Source of the DNA: Kribbella aluminosa
GTDB taxonomy: Bacteria; Actinomycetota; Actinomycetes; Propionibacteriales; Kribbellaceae
Reading direction: 5' to 3'
NCBI RefSeq assembly: GCF_017876295.1
Contig: NZ_JAGINT010000002.1
Coordinates: 124,001 to 188,000 of the forward strand
Length of the DNA: 64,000 bases
The notes under the pieces were generated by a model. The model worked only from the letters and a program-made list of their open reading frames with translations. It was not told where the DNA came from and did not search any database. Within the stretch, counting starts at the first letter, position 1. Every line of letters starts with the position of its first letter. Positions 31,237 to 40,077 of the stretch are shown piece by piece. The position numbers and the translations under genes are program-made.

Positions 31237-32055
31237 TTGACCCACCCAAGCGACAGCGAGAAGGGCATCCTGCACCCCCGCGAGCAGGCCCGGCACCGTT
31301 CGCTCAGCAGGCTCACGCCGGGGCCGGACGCCGGGCGGTTCGTGGAGTGGTACTGGATCGTCGAGTGGGACCTGGACGCGCCGTACACCGCCGAGGTGCT
31401 GCCGTTCCCCGCGGTGAACGTGACGTTCGAGCAGCCGGGCGGCGCGTTCGTGAACGGGGTCTGCACGCGGAAGTTCGAGCGCGAGCTGTCCGGGCGCGGG
31501 CGGGCGTTCGGGGTGAAGTTCTGGGCGGGTGGGTTCGGGGCGATCACCGGGCTGGACGTGGGCTCGTTCCGGGACGAGGTGCTGCCGCTGACCGCGGTCT
31601 TCCCGGACGGCGACCGGCTCGCGGACCTGATCTTCGAGGCCGAGTCCGACGTCCGGCGGCGCGCGGTGTTCGAGGCGTTCCTGCGTGACCACCTGGCCCC
31701 GCCGGATCCGTCGTACGAGCTGGTCCGGGAGATCGTGTCGACGATGGCCGCGGACCGCTTGGTGGCCCGCGTCGACGAGATCACCGAGCGCTTCGACGTA
31801 CCGATCCGGACCCTGCAGCGGCTGTTCCGGCGGTACGTCGGCGTCGGCCCGAAGTGGGTGCTCCGCCGGTACCGCCTGCACGACGGCGCGGAGCTCCTGG
31901 CCAAGGGCGAGGTCGCCGAGCTCGCGGAGCTGTCCGCGTCGCTCGGCTACTTCGACCAGGCCCACTTCTCCAAGGAGTTCAAACAGCAGATCGGCCTCAC
32001 CCCGGCCGAGTACGCCGCCCGCGCCGCCGCCGAACGCCAGGTCACCTACCGCTGA
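31237..32055 (+). CDS. AraC-family regulator with DUF6597-like N-terminal domain
   Basis: A 272-aa transcription factor. The N-terminal domain begins with the typical FVEWYWIVEWDL and contains GVKFWAGGFGAI, matching the DUF6597-type ligand domain of many actinobacterial AraC proteins. The C-terminal AraC domain has two HTHs, IRTLQRLFRRYVGVGPKWVL and then LGYFDQAHFSKEFKQQIG. The only reasonable start is TTG 31237 with GGGAG just upstream; there is no ATG or GTG in the first 20 codons. It diverges from the VOC gene and overlaps the convergent MFS gene by 14 bp. Confidence 0.87.
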   Translation: MTHPSDSEKGILHPREQARHRSLSRLTPGPDAGRFVEWYWIVEWDLDAPYTAEVLPFPAVNVTFEQPGGAFVNGVCTRKFERELSGRGRAFGVKFWAGGFGAITGLDVGSFRDEVLPLTAVFPDGDRLADLIFEAESDVRRRAVFEAFLRDHLAPPDPSYELVREIVSTMAADRLVARVDEITERFDVPIRTLQRLFRRYVGVGPKWVLRRYRLHDGAELLAKGEVAELAELSASLGYFDQAHFSKEFKQQIGLTPAEYAARAAAERQVTYR

Positions 32056-33241
32056 CCTTCACGATCACCGCCATCACCAACGCACCCGTTGCCGCCGCCA
32101 GCGCGACCACGAACCCGTACTGCGCACTGTGCCCGTCGACGGCCCACCCAGCGAACGCAGACCCGAGCGCGAGGCCTGCCGCACCACCCGAGTTGATCCA
32201 GGTGAAGGCCTGCGTCAGGATCGCGGGCTCGACCGCCGACTCGGTCATTACCGCCGACAGCGTCTGGAACGGCGCGATGGCCAAGCCGGGCAGGCACAAC
32301 GCGAGCGCGGCGGCCAGCGGCGTGTGCACTGCCAGCAAGGGCAGACAGCTGACTGCCAGCCAGACGAACGCGACCACGAACTGCGTCTCCGGGGCAGTGC
32401 GCCAACGCTTTGCACCGTAGGCGAATCCGGCGAACAGGCTGACCAGGCTGGTGATGCTGTAGAGCGGCCCGGCCAGACCAGGTGCACCCCGGGAGACCGC
32501 GAAGGCCGTGACGGACACCTGCATACTGCCGAAGAACAGGCCGATCCCGACGTTCGTACCGACCAGCCCGACGAACCGCTTGTGGAGCAAGCGCTTCGCG
32601 CCCTCGTGCTGACCCGGGGCGCCCGGCGGCGGCGCGGTACCTCGCTGCATCGCCAGCAGGAAGCCACCGGCCAGCAGGAGACCCGTGGCGAGCATCGACC
32701 CGGCCGCCGGGCTTGTCGACGAACTCACGATGCCCACAAGCCCGGGCCCGACCATGAACGCCACACCGACGCTCAGGGCTTCGAGTGCGAACGCCGACGA
32801 CAGCAGCGGCGTCTCGCGGAGCGCGTACGCCCATCGGGCACCCGTCTGCGCGCTCAACTGCGGCAACGATCCGCCGGCCAGAACACCTGTCAGGACCAGC
32901 GACCACAAGGGCGCTCCAGTCATCGTGAGGCTGATGAGCAGCGTCATCATCGTCGCGTGCGCGAGCAGTGTGATCGGCAACATCCGGGTCTGACCGAAAC
33001 GGTCGATCAGCCGGGCGACCTGCGGTCCGGCGACCGCCTCGGCGACGGCGAAGCCGCCGGTGACGCTGCCGGCCGCGGCGTACGAGCCGGTCGATCCGTG
33101 GACCAGCCAGACGATGCCGAGGCCCGTCATCGCGATCCCGATCCGGGCCGGGGCCGCCGCGAAATAGAACTTCCAGGCGCCGGGAGTACGCAGTACTGCT
33201 GCGTAAGTGGGCGCGCCGATCCGTCCGGTGAGAGCCGGCAC
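32042..33241 (-). CDS. MFS transporter
   Basis: A 399-aa major facilitator protein with about twelve membrane helices and an MFS-like loop after helix 2 (ARLIDRFGQTRML). It has no tight homology that I can name; exporters of drugs or metabolites in this group look alike. GTG 33241 (MPALTGRIGAPTY) was chosen with GGAAGG upstream; the extension to 33358 is Arg/Pro-rich and has no ribosome site. It converges on the AraC gene with a 14-bp overlap. Confidence 0.88.
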   Translation of the reverse strand: MPALTGRIGAPTYAAVLRTPGAWKFYFAAAPARIGIAMTGLGIVWLVHGSTGSYAAAGSVTGGFAVAEAVAGPQVARLIDRFGQTRMLPITLLAHATMMTLLISLTMTGAPLWSLVLTGVLAGGSLPQLSAQTGARWAYALRETPLLSSAFALEALSVGVAFMVGPGLVGIVSSSTSPAAGSMLATGLLLAGGFLLAMQRGTAPPPGAPGQHEGAKRLLHKRFVGLVGTNVGIGLFFGSMQVSVTAFAVSRGAPGLAGPLYSITSLVSLFAGFAYGAKRWRTAPETQFVVAFVWLAVSCLPLLAVHTPLAAALALCLPGLAIAPFQTLSAVMTESAVEPAILTQAFTWINSGGAAGLALGSAFAGWAVDGHSAQYGFVVALAAATGALVMAVIVKVSGR

Positions 33242-33390
33242 GGTGTGACCTTCCGCTGCCCGATGGGGCGGGGACCCGACCGTGGGCGTCCAGCTTCGCC
33301 GGTCTGTCCGTCCGCCTAGAACCGTCCATGTTCGGCAAGAAGCGGGGACGCTCGCCACCTGCCGGCACTGTCAACGGGCAGAAACGTGGT

Positions 33391-34158
33391 TCAGGTTGAC
33401 CGGAACAGTCTACCGTCCACGAGCACCGGCACGACATCGCTGTCGTCCACCTCGGCCGCGATCACGACATCCTCTTCGAAGCCGTACTGCGTGAGCTCCC
33501 GTCCGCCGGCGCACTCGTGCAGGAGGGTGGGCAGTTCGTCCGCGACCGCGTCGTACGCCGCCACGGCCGCACGCGCCTCCGGGGAGAGGTCGTCGCTGTG
33601 CAGCGCGCTGAGGAACCCGCCGGCGCCCCACAGATCCTCGACGGCAGGCCGCAGTGAGCCGTCCGGCCAGCGCTCACCTGCCGCGATAGCGACCACCTTC
33701 GGCCGCCGGCCGTCGCGCGCGCTCTGCACCTGCTTGGTCACCCAGTCCGCTGCCGCTTGCCGGTTACGCAGCGACACCGCGATCACCGTCGCCCCGCCGT
33801 CACTCAACTGCTTCGCGATCGTCGATCCGTTCGGCGACGGAAGCACCAGCTTGGTGATTCCGGTCACTCGCCGGATCGAAGCCGGCGACAGGCTCACGCC
33901 GTTCGCGCCGGTCGCGGAACGCCCGACCGCCAGCGTCGCGCCGTACTGCTCGGCGTACGCGACAGCGGTCTCGTCGCGCCACCGGTACGGGTACACGTCG
34001 ATGCCGCGATCAACCGCGACCGTCACCGCCGTCGTGAACGACAACACGTCGACGACCGCGACGATGTCCCCGGCAACGACTGCGGCCCCGACCGGCCCCC
34101 AGTCGAACCCGACAGCGAAACCGTCCTGCACGTAAGGGCTGGTCACCCGGCCGATCAT
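33391..34158 (-). CDS. 2-phosphosulfolactate phosphatase-like protein (ComB family)
   Basis: A 255-aa ComB-fold protein. Family motifs are the early DVLSFTTAVTVAVDRG, the phosphate region LVLPSPNGSTIAKQL, and the acidic AAGERWPDGSLRPAVED segment. In methanogens ComB dephosphorylates phosphosulfolactate in coenzyme M synthesis. Actinobacteria lack that route, so here a related phosphatase with another substrate is likely. ATG 34158 was chosen. It is followed by the MFS gene after 149 bp, and DUF3151 lies upstream on the same strand. Confidence 0.82.
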   Translation of the reverse strand: MIGRVTSPYVQDGFAVGFDWGPVGAAVVAGDIVAVVDVLSFTTAVTVAVDRGIDVYPYRWRDETAVAYAEQYGATLAVGRSATGANGVSLSPASIRRVTGITKLVLPSPNGSTIAKQLSDGGATVIAVSLRNRQAAADWVTKQVQSARDGRRPKVVAIAAGERWPDGSLRPAVEDLWGAGGFLSALHSDDLSPEARAAVAAYDAVADELPTLLHECAGGRELTQYGFEEDVVIAAEVDDSDVVPVLVDGRLFRST

Positions 34159-34189
34159 CGCGCCGGGAAACCAGCTCCACAAGCAGGTT

Positions 34190-34597
34190 TCAGCTCAGCT
34201 CGTCGGCGGCCGTCGGCGACGAGTCGCGCAGGAACGTGGCGCAGCGCTCGGCCTCCTCCTTCTCGTCGATCAGTGCGGCCGCCTTGCCGAGCGCCGCCAG
34301 CGCACGCAGGAAGCCGCGGTTCGGCTCGTGCTCCCACGGGACGGGGCCGTGGCCCTTCCAACCGTTCCGCCGGAGCAGGTCCAGCGCCCGGTGGTAGCCG
34401 GTCCGCGCGTACGCGTACCCCTCGATGGTCCGGCCGCCCGCGAGAGCGCCCTCGGCGAGCACCGCCCAGGCCAGCGAGGAGGTCGGGTACTTGGCGGCGA
34501 CGTCCGCCGGAGCAGCCCCGTCGGCGAGTTCCGCCGCGGCCGGGTCGACCGGTAGTAGTGTCTCGGGTGGGCCGGAGAGCAGATTGTTCAATTCCAT
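34190..34597 (-). CDS. DUF3151 family protein
   Basis: A 135-aa actinobacteria-specific conserved protein. The hallmark is the almost invariant block YARTGYHRALD, then GWKGHGPVPW and EHEPNRGFLRAL, followed by ERCATFLRDSSP. The helical, TPR-like composition suggests protein binding; function is not established. ATG 34597 (MELNNLL) was chosen; a GTG at 34618 is possible. It lies 31 bp ahead of the ComB-like gene on the same strand. Confidence 0.88.
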   Translation of the reverse strand: MELNNLLSGPPETLLPVDPAAAELADGAAPADVAAKYPTSSLAWAVLAEGALAGGRTIEGYAYARTGYHRALDLLRRNGWKGHGPVPWEHEPNRGFLRALAALGKAAALIDEKEEAERCATFLRDSSPTAADELS

Positions 34598-34740
34598 AAG
34601 CACATCTTCGCCGATCACGCAGCCGTACCGGCACGTGACCGCCTGACGAAATCCGTTGACCGTTCACCCACCGGCCACGGATGCTTGAGACCCTGCGTCA
34701 ACCGCCGTGGTTCCCAGCTACGGCCGGAAGGAGGCACCGG

Positions 34741-35190
34741 ATGAGCGTCATAGTCCTGAACGCGTCGTACGAACCGCTGCACACCGTCTCGATCCAGCAC
34801 GCCATCCGGATGCTGGTTCGCGAGGTCGCAGTGGTCGAAGAGGCGCACGGAGAGCGAACTATCGGCCCTTTTCCGGTCCCTCGCGTCCTCCGGCTGGTCC
34901 GGTACGTCGTGACGCACTGGCGCTACGCGGCCGGCCGGATGAAGTACAGCAAGCACGGCGTCCTGAGGCGGGACAAGTTCCACTGCGCGTACTGCGGCCT
35001 GGAGAACGCCGACACCATGGACCATGTCCAACCCAGGTCCCGCGGCGGCCGCACCGAGTGGCTGAACGCCGTCGCCGCCCACGCCTCGTGCAACGAGCGC
35101 AAAGGCAACCGGACCCCGTCCGAGGCCGGCATGCCCCTCCTCTGGCAACCCTGGGTACCAACCCGCGCCGAGCTCGTCATAGACAAATGA
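34741..35190 (+). CDS. HNH endonuclease family protein
   Basis: A 149-aa protein of the type that starts VLNASYEPLHTVSIQHAI and carries a C-terminal HNH nuclease. Zinc ligands Cys82 and Cys85 (FHCAYCG) and Cys117 (ASCNERKGN) are present. The catalytic DH is Asp94-His95 (MDHVQPRSRGG) and the structural Asn is 109 (WLNAV). It would cut DNA with a metal ion; the physiological role of this conserved stand-alone form is not settled. GGAAGGAGG lies five bases ahead of ATG 34741, excluding the earlier start at 34681. Its stop codon lies inside an intrinsic terminator. Confidence 0.92.
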   Translation: MSVIVLNASYEPLHTVSIQHAIRMLVREVAVVEEAHGERTIGPFPVPRVLRLVRYVVTHWRYAAGRMKYSKHGVLRRDKFHCAYCGLENADTMDHVQPRSRGGRTEWLNAVAAHASCNERKGNRTPSEAGMPLLWQPWVPTRAELVIDK

Positions 35191-35202
35191 CGAGCCTTTT
35201 TT
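35172..35202 (+). terminator. Canonical intrinsic terminator overlapping the HNH stop and abutting the next start
   Basis: GCTCGTCAT (35172-35180) and ATGACGAGC (35187-35195) pair perfectly around AGACAA, followed by C and six T (35197-35202). The HNH stop TGA (35188-35190) is part of the 3' arm, and the next gene's ATG begins at 35203, immediately after the T run. A real U-tract is rare in this genome. Confidence 0.93.
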
Positions 35203-35967
35203 ATGCCCATCCCACTCCCATCGGGCCGCACTCTCGAGATCACCACCGTCACTGACCGCCCGGACCTCGCCCAGGCCACCATCGACGTCGGCACCTGGCC
35301 GCCGTTCATGCGACACAACCGAGTCTCCGAGGCGTACTTTCCACAGACGGTCGCCACCTTCCCGTCAACCTGCCTGATCGCCACGTCCGACGGCCGTCCG
35401 GTCGGCGACGCCCACGCGGTCCAGCTCTCCTCCGCCGGCCGCGACCCGTTTCCCGCCGGCGGTTGGGAACAGGCCGTCGTATGGGCGTTCACCGATGCCC
35501 GCAACAACGTGCGTCCAGAGGTCGCCTGCGCGCTGAACATCAGCGTCGCCCACGACTTCCAGGGCGAAGGTGTCGCCGCACTCCTACTCACCGCCCTTCG
35601 CGAAGCCGCGACCAACCTTGGCCTCTTCGCGTTGGACGCCCCGGTCCGCCCGACCCAGAAGCACCTCGACCCCACCCTCGCCATGCACGAGTACGCCGCC
35701 CGCACCCGCCCCGACGGCTTACCCACCGATCCCTGGCTCCGCACCCACGTCCGCGCCGGAGGCCGGATCGCCGGTGTCGCGCCCACATCGTGGGTGGTCG
35801 CCGGGTCGTTGACCGAATGGCGTAGCTGGACCGGCCTGCCGTTCGACACCACCGGACCGGTCGAGGTCGAAGGCGGACTGGTGCCGGTGGAGTGCGACGT
35901 GCCCGCCGATCGCGCCGTGTACGTCGAGCCGAACGTCTGGGTCCGGCACGAGTTCTCCACAGGTTGA
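35203..35967 (+). CDS. GNAT-family N-acetyltransferase-like protein
   Basis: A 254-aa protein with a GNAT core. Motif A is ISVAHDFQGEGVAALLL (Gln-x-x-Gly-x-Gly-type CoA loop) and a helix ALREAATNLGL follows. The N-terminal part and the long C-terminal extension (about 90 residues, GGRIAGVAPTSWVVAGS) are typical of stand-alone actinobacterial members of unknown acceptor. ATG 35203 directly follows the terminator T-run, so this gene either needs its own promoter inside the HNH gene with read-through or depends on terminator escape. Confidence 0.78.
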   Translation: MPIPLPSGRTLEITTVTDRPDLAQATIDVGTWPPFMRHNRVSEAYFPQTVATFPSTCLIATSDGRPVGDAHAVQLSSAGRDPFPAGGWEQAVVWAFTDARNNVRPEVACALNISVAHDFQGEGVAALLLTALREAATNLGLFALDAPVRPTQKHLDPTLAMHEYAARTRPDGLPTDPWLRTHVRAGGRIAGVAPTSWVVAGSLTEWRSWTGLPFDTTGPVEVEGGLVPVECDVPADRAVYVEPNVWVRHEFSTG

Positions 35968-36012
35968 AAGTCGTCGGTCGGGGAGGGGGCGAATCGCGGC
36001 AAGTTCTTGGGC

Positions 36013-36972
36013 ATGAATCCTCAACTTGCTGTGATGGCGTCGATTCGGGGTGGTGTCTTCACCCGGGCCGACGCGCGTGCTTGCGGATATGCCGACGGTG
36101 AGATCGACGCCCTGCTGAGATCCGGCCAGTGGCGGCGGATCCGGCGCGGGACGTATGCCGCTCGCCGATCCCTCATGCTCGTCACCGACGAGGTCCTACA
36201 CCTGCGTCGCGCCTATCGTGTACTACGCGCCGCTGGACCCGAGGTCTTCGCCAGTCACCAGTCAGCCGCGGCCCTCCATGCCTTGCCTGTCTGGGGTCTC
36301 GACCTGACCCGAGTGCACATCACAGCGCCCGACGGCCGGTCCGGGCGACTACGCGGCGTCCACCGGCACATCCGCGACCCGGTGGGCTCCGGCCTCCAAC
36401 TGTGGAACACACTGCGGATAGTCTCGCCGGCCCGCGCGATCGTCGAAGTAGCAGCGACCGCACCCGCCCTCCCCGCGGTCGTGCTCGCCGACGCCGCGCT
36501 CTACACCGGCATGGTCGATCGCCGCACGCTGCACCAGGCGATCACGTTCCTTGACCACGGCAACAAGCGTGCACTCAAGGTCCTGGACCAGCTCACCGGC
36601 GCCTCCTCGATCGCGGAGTCGCGCCTGCGTCACATCCTCACCGACGCCGGACTCCCCGCCCCCAGCCCGGCGCCACCACCCGACACCGAGCAGCCGGACC
36701 CCGACGACCCGGCCGCCGAAGGCCTGTGGTTCCCCGACGAGCGCACCGTGGTCGAGTTCGAGCCGCGGTTTCCCTTCTACAGCGAGGATTCCGACAACTC
36801 ACCAACCAGTCCACCGAGCACCGACGGGCCACAACCCGTCGAGCGCTGCTGGATCTCCTGGACCGACCTCGACGACCCCGCGACCGTGGCCGACCGCATC
36901 CGAACCACGTTCACCCGAGCAGCCCGCCGCACCGGCATCCGGCATTTCGACCACGCTCGAGCCCGAACATGA
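36013..36972 (+). CDS. AbiEi-like antitoxin/DUF559-type fusion protein
   Basis: A 319-aa protein with the actinobacterial plan of an N-terminal winged-helix AbiEi-like module and a C-terminal DUF559/Vsr-like region. The module is seen in GGVFTRADARACGYADGEID then GQWRRIRRGTYAA. A middle domain has VFASHQSAAALHALPVW. The C-terminal region keeps a lone ERTVVEFEPRFPFY but lacks the usual D/ExK pair, so nuclease activity looks lost. ATG 36013 was chosen. It is first in an accessory island ahead of an ImmA/PIN pair. Antitoxin or defence role is inferred. Confidence 0.68.
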   Translation: MNPQLAVMASIRGGVFTRADARACGYADGEIDALLRSGQWRRIRRGTYAARRSLMLVTDEVLHLRRAYRVLRAAGPEVFASHQSAAALHALPVWGLDLTRVHITAPDGRSGRLRGVHRHIRDPVGSGLQLWNTLRIVSPARAIVEVAATAPALPAVVLADAALYTGMVDRRTLHQAITFLDHGNKRALKVLDQLTGASSIAESRLRHILTDAGLPAPSPAPPPDTEQPDPDDPAAEGLWFPDERTVVEFEPRFPFYSEDSDNSPTSPPSTDGPQPVERCWISWTDLDDPATVADRIRTTFTRAARRTGIRHFDHARART

Positions 36973-37065
36973 CGGCCGGGCCTGACACCTGCCGTCTTGC
37001 AATCACCGGAGGGAAAGCTCGTCAGGTACTGTCAGTGTGGACAACACGGAGAGGGGGTGCAGTCA

Positions 37066-38235
37066 GTGGTCCTTCGCCTGGATGTCTCGCCTGAGATGCT
37101 GCAGTGGGCCGTTGAGCGCTCCCGCCGGGGCGGAGAAGAAGTCGCGCGGGCAATCCCCCAATTGACCGCGTGGATGACCGGCGAGGGCAGGCCGACGGTC
37201 AAGCAGCTTGAGAAGTTCGCGCGGGCTACCTACACGCCTATCGGGTACTTGCTCATGGAGCTACCTCCGGCTGAGGACCTTCCGATTCCAGACTTTCGGA
37301 CCGCGAGAGATACCGGAGTTGTCGAGCCGAGCCCGAATCTCCTGGACACGATCTACATCTGTGAACAGCGACAGGAGTGGTACGCAGGATTCGCGGCCCG
37401 CCACGATCTGGATCCAGTTCCGTTCGTCGGGAGCGCAAGCCCGGCCGATCCGCCTGCTCTGGTCGCCGGGAGCATGCGGGAGATCCTTGGCTTCACATAT
37501 CAGGCCCGGCAACAGTACAGAACGTGGTCGGACGCGCTACGAAACCTGATCGATCTCGTCGAGGATGCCGGCGTCCTGGTCATGGTCAGCGGCATCGTCG
37601 GAAGCAACACCCACCGAGTGCTTGACCCGAAGGAGTTTCGTGGATTCACGTTGATCGACGCCCACGCTCCCCTGATCTTCATCAACGGCGCCGACACCAA
37701 GGCCGCTCAGATCTTCACTATGGCCCACGAGCTGGCCCATATCTGGGCGGGGCTCTCTGGCGTTGACAAGCCCGAGCTCGGTTCGTTGGACGACGTCGGG
37801 GCTGAGGATCGGCGAACGCTAGAGCGTTGGTGTAACGAGGTTGCTGCGGAGTTCCTGGTTCCGGCCGAGCTGATCCCGGCTGAACTGTCGGGACCGACGT
37901 TGACCGACGATCTCGATCGCCTGGCCAGACAGTTCAAGGTCAGCACTCTCGTCGTCTTACGAAGACTTTTCGATGCCGGCACCTTCAGCTGGGACGACTA
38001 TCAAAGCGCCTATGTCGACGAATTGGCTCGGGTGCTTGAGCTGGCCGGGAACAGCGGCAGCGGTGGAGGCAATTATTACAACACGCAACCGCTGCGGGTC
38101 AGCCGTCGGTTCGCGAAGGCGCTGATCTCGGACACGCTGGAGGGACAGACGCTACATCGCCAAGCGTTCCATCTGCTGGGAGTGCGCAAGCCGGCGACCT
38201 TCCAGACCTTCGGCGAAGAGCTCGGAGTGGCGTGA
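37066..38235 (+). CDS. XRE/ImmA-IrrE-type metallopeptidase (antitoxin partner)
   Basis: A 389-aa protein. The N-terminus is an HTH-like region (about 1-65: MLQWAVERSRRGGEE, LEKFARATYTPIGYLL). The C-terminal half is a COG2856/ImmA-IrrE zinc peptidase with the HELAH motif at residues 221-225 and the downstream CNEVAAEFLVP helix carrying the third ligand. Such proteins cleave repressors or act as antitoxins. GTG 37066 has a GAGGGGG site eight bases upstream. Its stop overlaps the next ATG (TGATG), tying it to the DUF4411 toxin. Codon use is less GC-biased than in neighbours, suggesting transfer. Confidence 0.88.
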   Translation: MVLRLDVSPEMLQWAVERSRRGGEEVARAIPQLTAWMTGEGRPTVKQLEKFARATYTPIGYLLMELPPAEDLPIPDFRTARDTGVVEPSPNLLDTIYICEQRQEWYAGFAARHDLDPVPFVGSASPADPPALVAGSMREILGFTYQARQQYRTWSDALRNLIDLVEDAGVLVMVSGIVGSNTHRVLDPKEFRGFTLIDAHAPLIFINGADTKAAQIFTMAHELAHIWAGLSGVDKPELGSLDDVGAEDRRTLERWCNEVAAEFLVPAELIPAELSGPTLTDDLDRLARQFKVSTLVVLRRLFDAGTFSWDDYQSAYVDELARVLELAGNSGSGGGNYYNTQPLRVSRRFAKALISDTLEGQTLHRQAFHLLGVRKPATFQTFGEELGVA

Positions 38236-38720
38236 TGTACGTTCTCGACGCCAACGTCTTCATAAGCGCCAAGAACGCACATTACGGGATGGATTTCGTC
38301 CCTGGGTTCTGGACCTGGTTGCGCACAGCGCATGCCTCTGGAGTCGTGTGCTCGGTGGAGGCCGTACGAGACGAACTGCTGGACGGCGCTGACGAACTCG
38401 CGGACTGGGTCAGGACCCTGCCTCGGTCGTTCTTCATATCGGTCGATGCCGCAGCGCTGGTCGAACTCCACAAACTCTCGGCATGGTCAAAGCAGACGCC
38501 GCAGTACACGCAGGCCGCGGTGGCGACTTTCCTGGCCAGCGCCGACTACTTCCTGGTCGGACAAGCCAGGGCGCTTGGTTTCACTGTTGTTACACATGAG
38601 ATGCCGGCTCCGGAGTCCAAGAAGCGCATCCTGATTCCGAACGCTTGCGACGCGGTCGGCGCATCCTACTGCCTGCCTTGGAAGTTGCTGAGAGAACAGA
38701 GCGTTCGTCTGGTTGTCTGA
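38235..38720 (+). CDS. DUF4411 PIN-domain-like putative toxin
   Basis: A 161-aa PIN-superfamily protein of the DUF4411 group, recognised by MYVLDANVFISAKN (Asp5 as first acidic residue), PGFWTWL, the central VRDELLDG and the late ADYFLVGQARALG with VVTHE. PIN proteins are Mg-dependent RNases. It is translationally coupled to the ImmA/IrrE gene, an arrangement known for toxin-antitoxin modules, so it is the likely toxin. The pair ends at two hairpins (38728-38789). Confidence 0.88.
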   Translation: MYVLDANVFISAKNAHYGMDFVPGFWTWLRTAHASGVVCSVEAVRDELLDGADELADWVRTLPRSFFISVDAAALVELHKLSAWSKQTPQYTQAAVATFLASADYFLVGQARALGFTVVTHEMPAPESKKRILIPNACDAVGASYCLPWKLLREQSVRLVV

Positions 38721-38760
38721 ATCCCGGGCCAGGCACCCCAGGAGCCTGGTCTGGCCGCCC

Positions 38761-38789
38761 GGTGACTGACCACATCATGGTCAGTCACC
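38761..38789. terminator. Strong hairpin between the toxin gene and fba
   Basis: GGTGACTGACCA (38761-38772) and TGGTCAGTCACC (38778-38789) pair perfectly around CATCA. Outer CCC/GGG bases extend it with one mismatch, and CTTATT follows. A second small hairpin (CCAGGC/GCCTGG) precedes it at about 38729-38749. The convergent fba gene ends at 38836. Confidence 0.85.
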
Positions 38790-38835
38790 CGGGCTTATTG
38801 TCAGTCTGACAGCGTTCAGCCGACGTCTGGGAACG

Positions 38836-39861
38836 TCAGGCGTTCAGCGACGTGCCGGTGGAGCGCAGGTTCTCGCACGCCTCGCCGACGCGCTTCGCCA
38901 TGCCCTCTTCGGCCGCCTTGCCCCACGCGCGCGGGTCGTAGGCCTTCTTGTTGCCGACCTCGCCGTCGACCTTCAGCACGCCGTCGTAGTTGAGGAACAT
39001 GTGCGCCGCCGCCGGCCGAGTGAACGCGTACTGCGTGTCGGTGTCGACGTTCATCTTGATGACGCCGTTGTCGACCGCGGCCCGGATCTCCTCGAGCGTC
39101 GAGCCGGAGCCACCGTGGAACACCAGGTCGAACGGGCGCTCCTTGCCGACCTTGGCGCCGACCTGCTCCTGGATCTCGGCCAGGATCTCCGGGCGCAACT
39201 TGACCGCACCCGGCTTGTAGACGCCGTGCACGTTGCCGAAGGTCAGCGCGGTCAGGTAGCGGCCGTTCTCGCCGGTGCCGAGCGCCTCGACCGTCGCCAG
39301 GCCGTCCTCGACCGTCGTGTAGAGCTTCTCGTTGATCTCGTTGGCGACGCCGTCCTCCTCGCCGCCGACGACGCCGACCTCGATCTCCAGGACGATGTTC
39401 GCCGCGGCGGCCTTGGCCAGCAGTTCCTTGGCGATCTCCAGGTTCTCGGTCAGCGGCACCGCCGAGCCGTCCCACATGTGCGACTGGAACAGCGGGTTCT
39501 CACCGCGGGCGACGCGCTCGGCGGAGATCTCCAGCAGCGGGCGGACGAAGCCGTCCAGCTTGTCCTTCGGGCAGTGGTCGGTGTGCAGCGCGATGTTCAC
39601 CGGGTAGTTCTTGGCGACCTCGTGCGCGTAGGCGGCCAGCGCGACGGAGCCGGACACCATGTTCCTCACGGTCGGCCCGGACAGGTAGTCCGCACCACCG
39701 GTGGAGACCTGGATGATGCCGTCCGAGCCCGCCTCGGCGAAACCGCGGATCGCGGCGTTCAGCGTCTGCGAGGAGCTGACATTGATGGCCGGGTAGGCGA
39801 AGCGGTTCTGCTTGGCCTTGTCCAGCATCTGGGCGTAGACCTCAGGGGTTGCAATAGGCAT
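38836..39861 (-). CDS. fba: Fructose-bisphosphate aldolase, class II
   Basis: A 341-aa zinc aldolase of glycolysis and gluconeogenesis (fructose 1,6-bisphosphate to DHAP and glyceraldehyde 3-phosphate). Class II markers are the zinc site ALHTDHCPKDKLD, the EIEVGVVGGEEDG block, the second zinc region FGNVHGVY and LVFHGGSGS, and the NVDTDTQYAFTR loop. Length is normal for the class IIa form. It starts at ATG 39861. It is monocistronic between the accessory island and a GntR regulator. Confidence 0.97.
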   Translation of the reverse strand: MPIATPEVYAQMLDKAKQNRFAYPAINVSSSQTLNAAIRGFAEAGSDGIIQVSTGGADYLSGPTVRNMVSGSVALAAYAHEVAKNYPVNIALHTDHCPKDKLDGFVRPLLEISAERVARGENPLFQSHMWDGSAVPLTENLEIAKELLAKAAAANIVLEIEVGVVGGEEDGVANEINEKLYTTVEDGLATVEALGTGENGRYLTALTFGNVHGVYKPGAVKLRPEILAEIQEQVGAKVGKERPFDLVFHGGSGSTLEEIRAAVDNGVIKMNVDTDTQYAFTRPAAAHMFLNYDGVLKVDGEVGNKKAYDPRAWGKAAEEGMAKRVGEACENLRSTGTSLNA

Positions 39862-40077
39862 GTCTCGCGGGACTCCTCACAACACAGTTCTTGTGGGTCT
39901 TGTGGATTCTGTTCCAGTATTGCCGCCGGGCACCTCGTCGTGACCAGCGGCCCACCTGCCGAGCCGGCCCGGCGGCCGGGGAGCGATCGACAGGGATGCA
40001 GACCAGTTGATGAACAGGATCGATCCAGTTCGTGGCGTCCGGATGTCCTCCGGGAGCGGAGGGCGCTCCGGAGCCGG

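Noticed and set aside
39964..39979. CCGGCC/GGCCGG stem between fba and the GntR gene
   Set aside because: Six-base GC stems are expected by chance at this GC content; not reported as a terminator.
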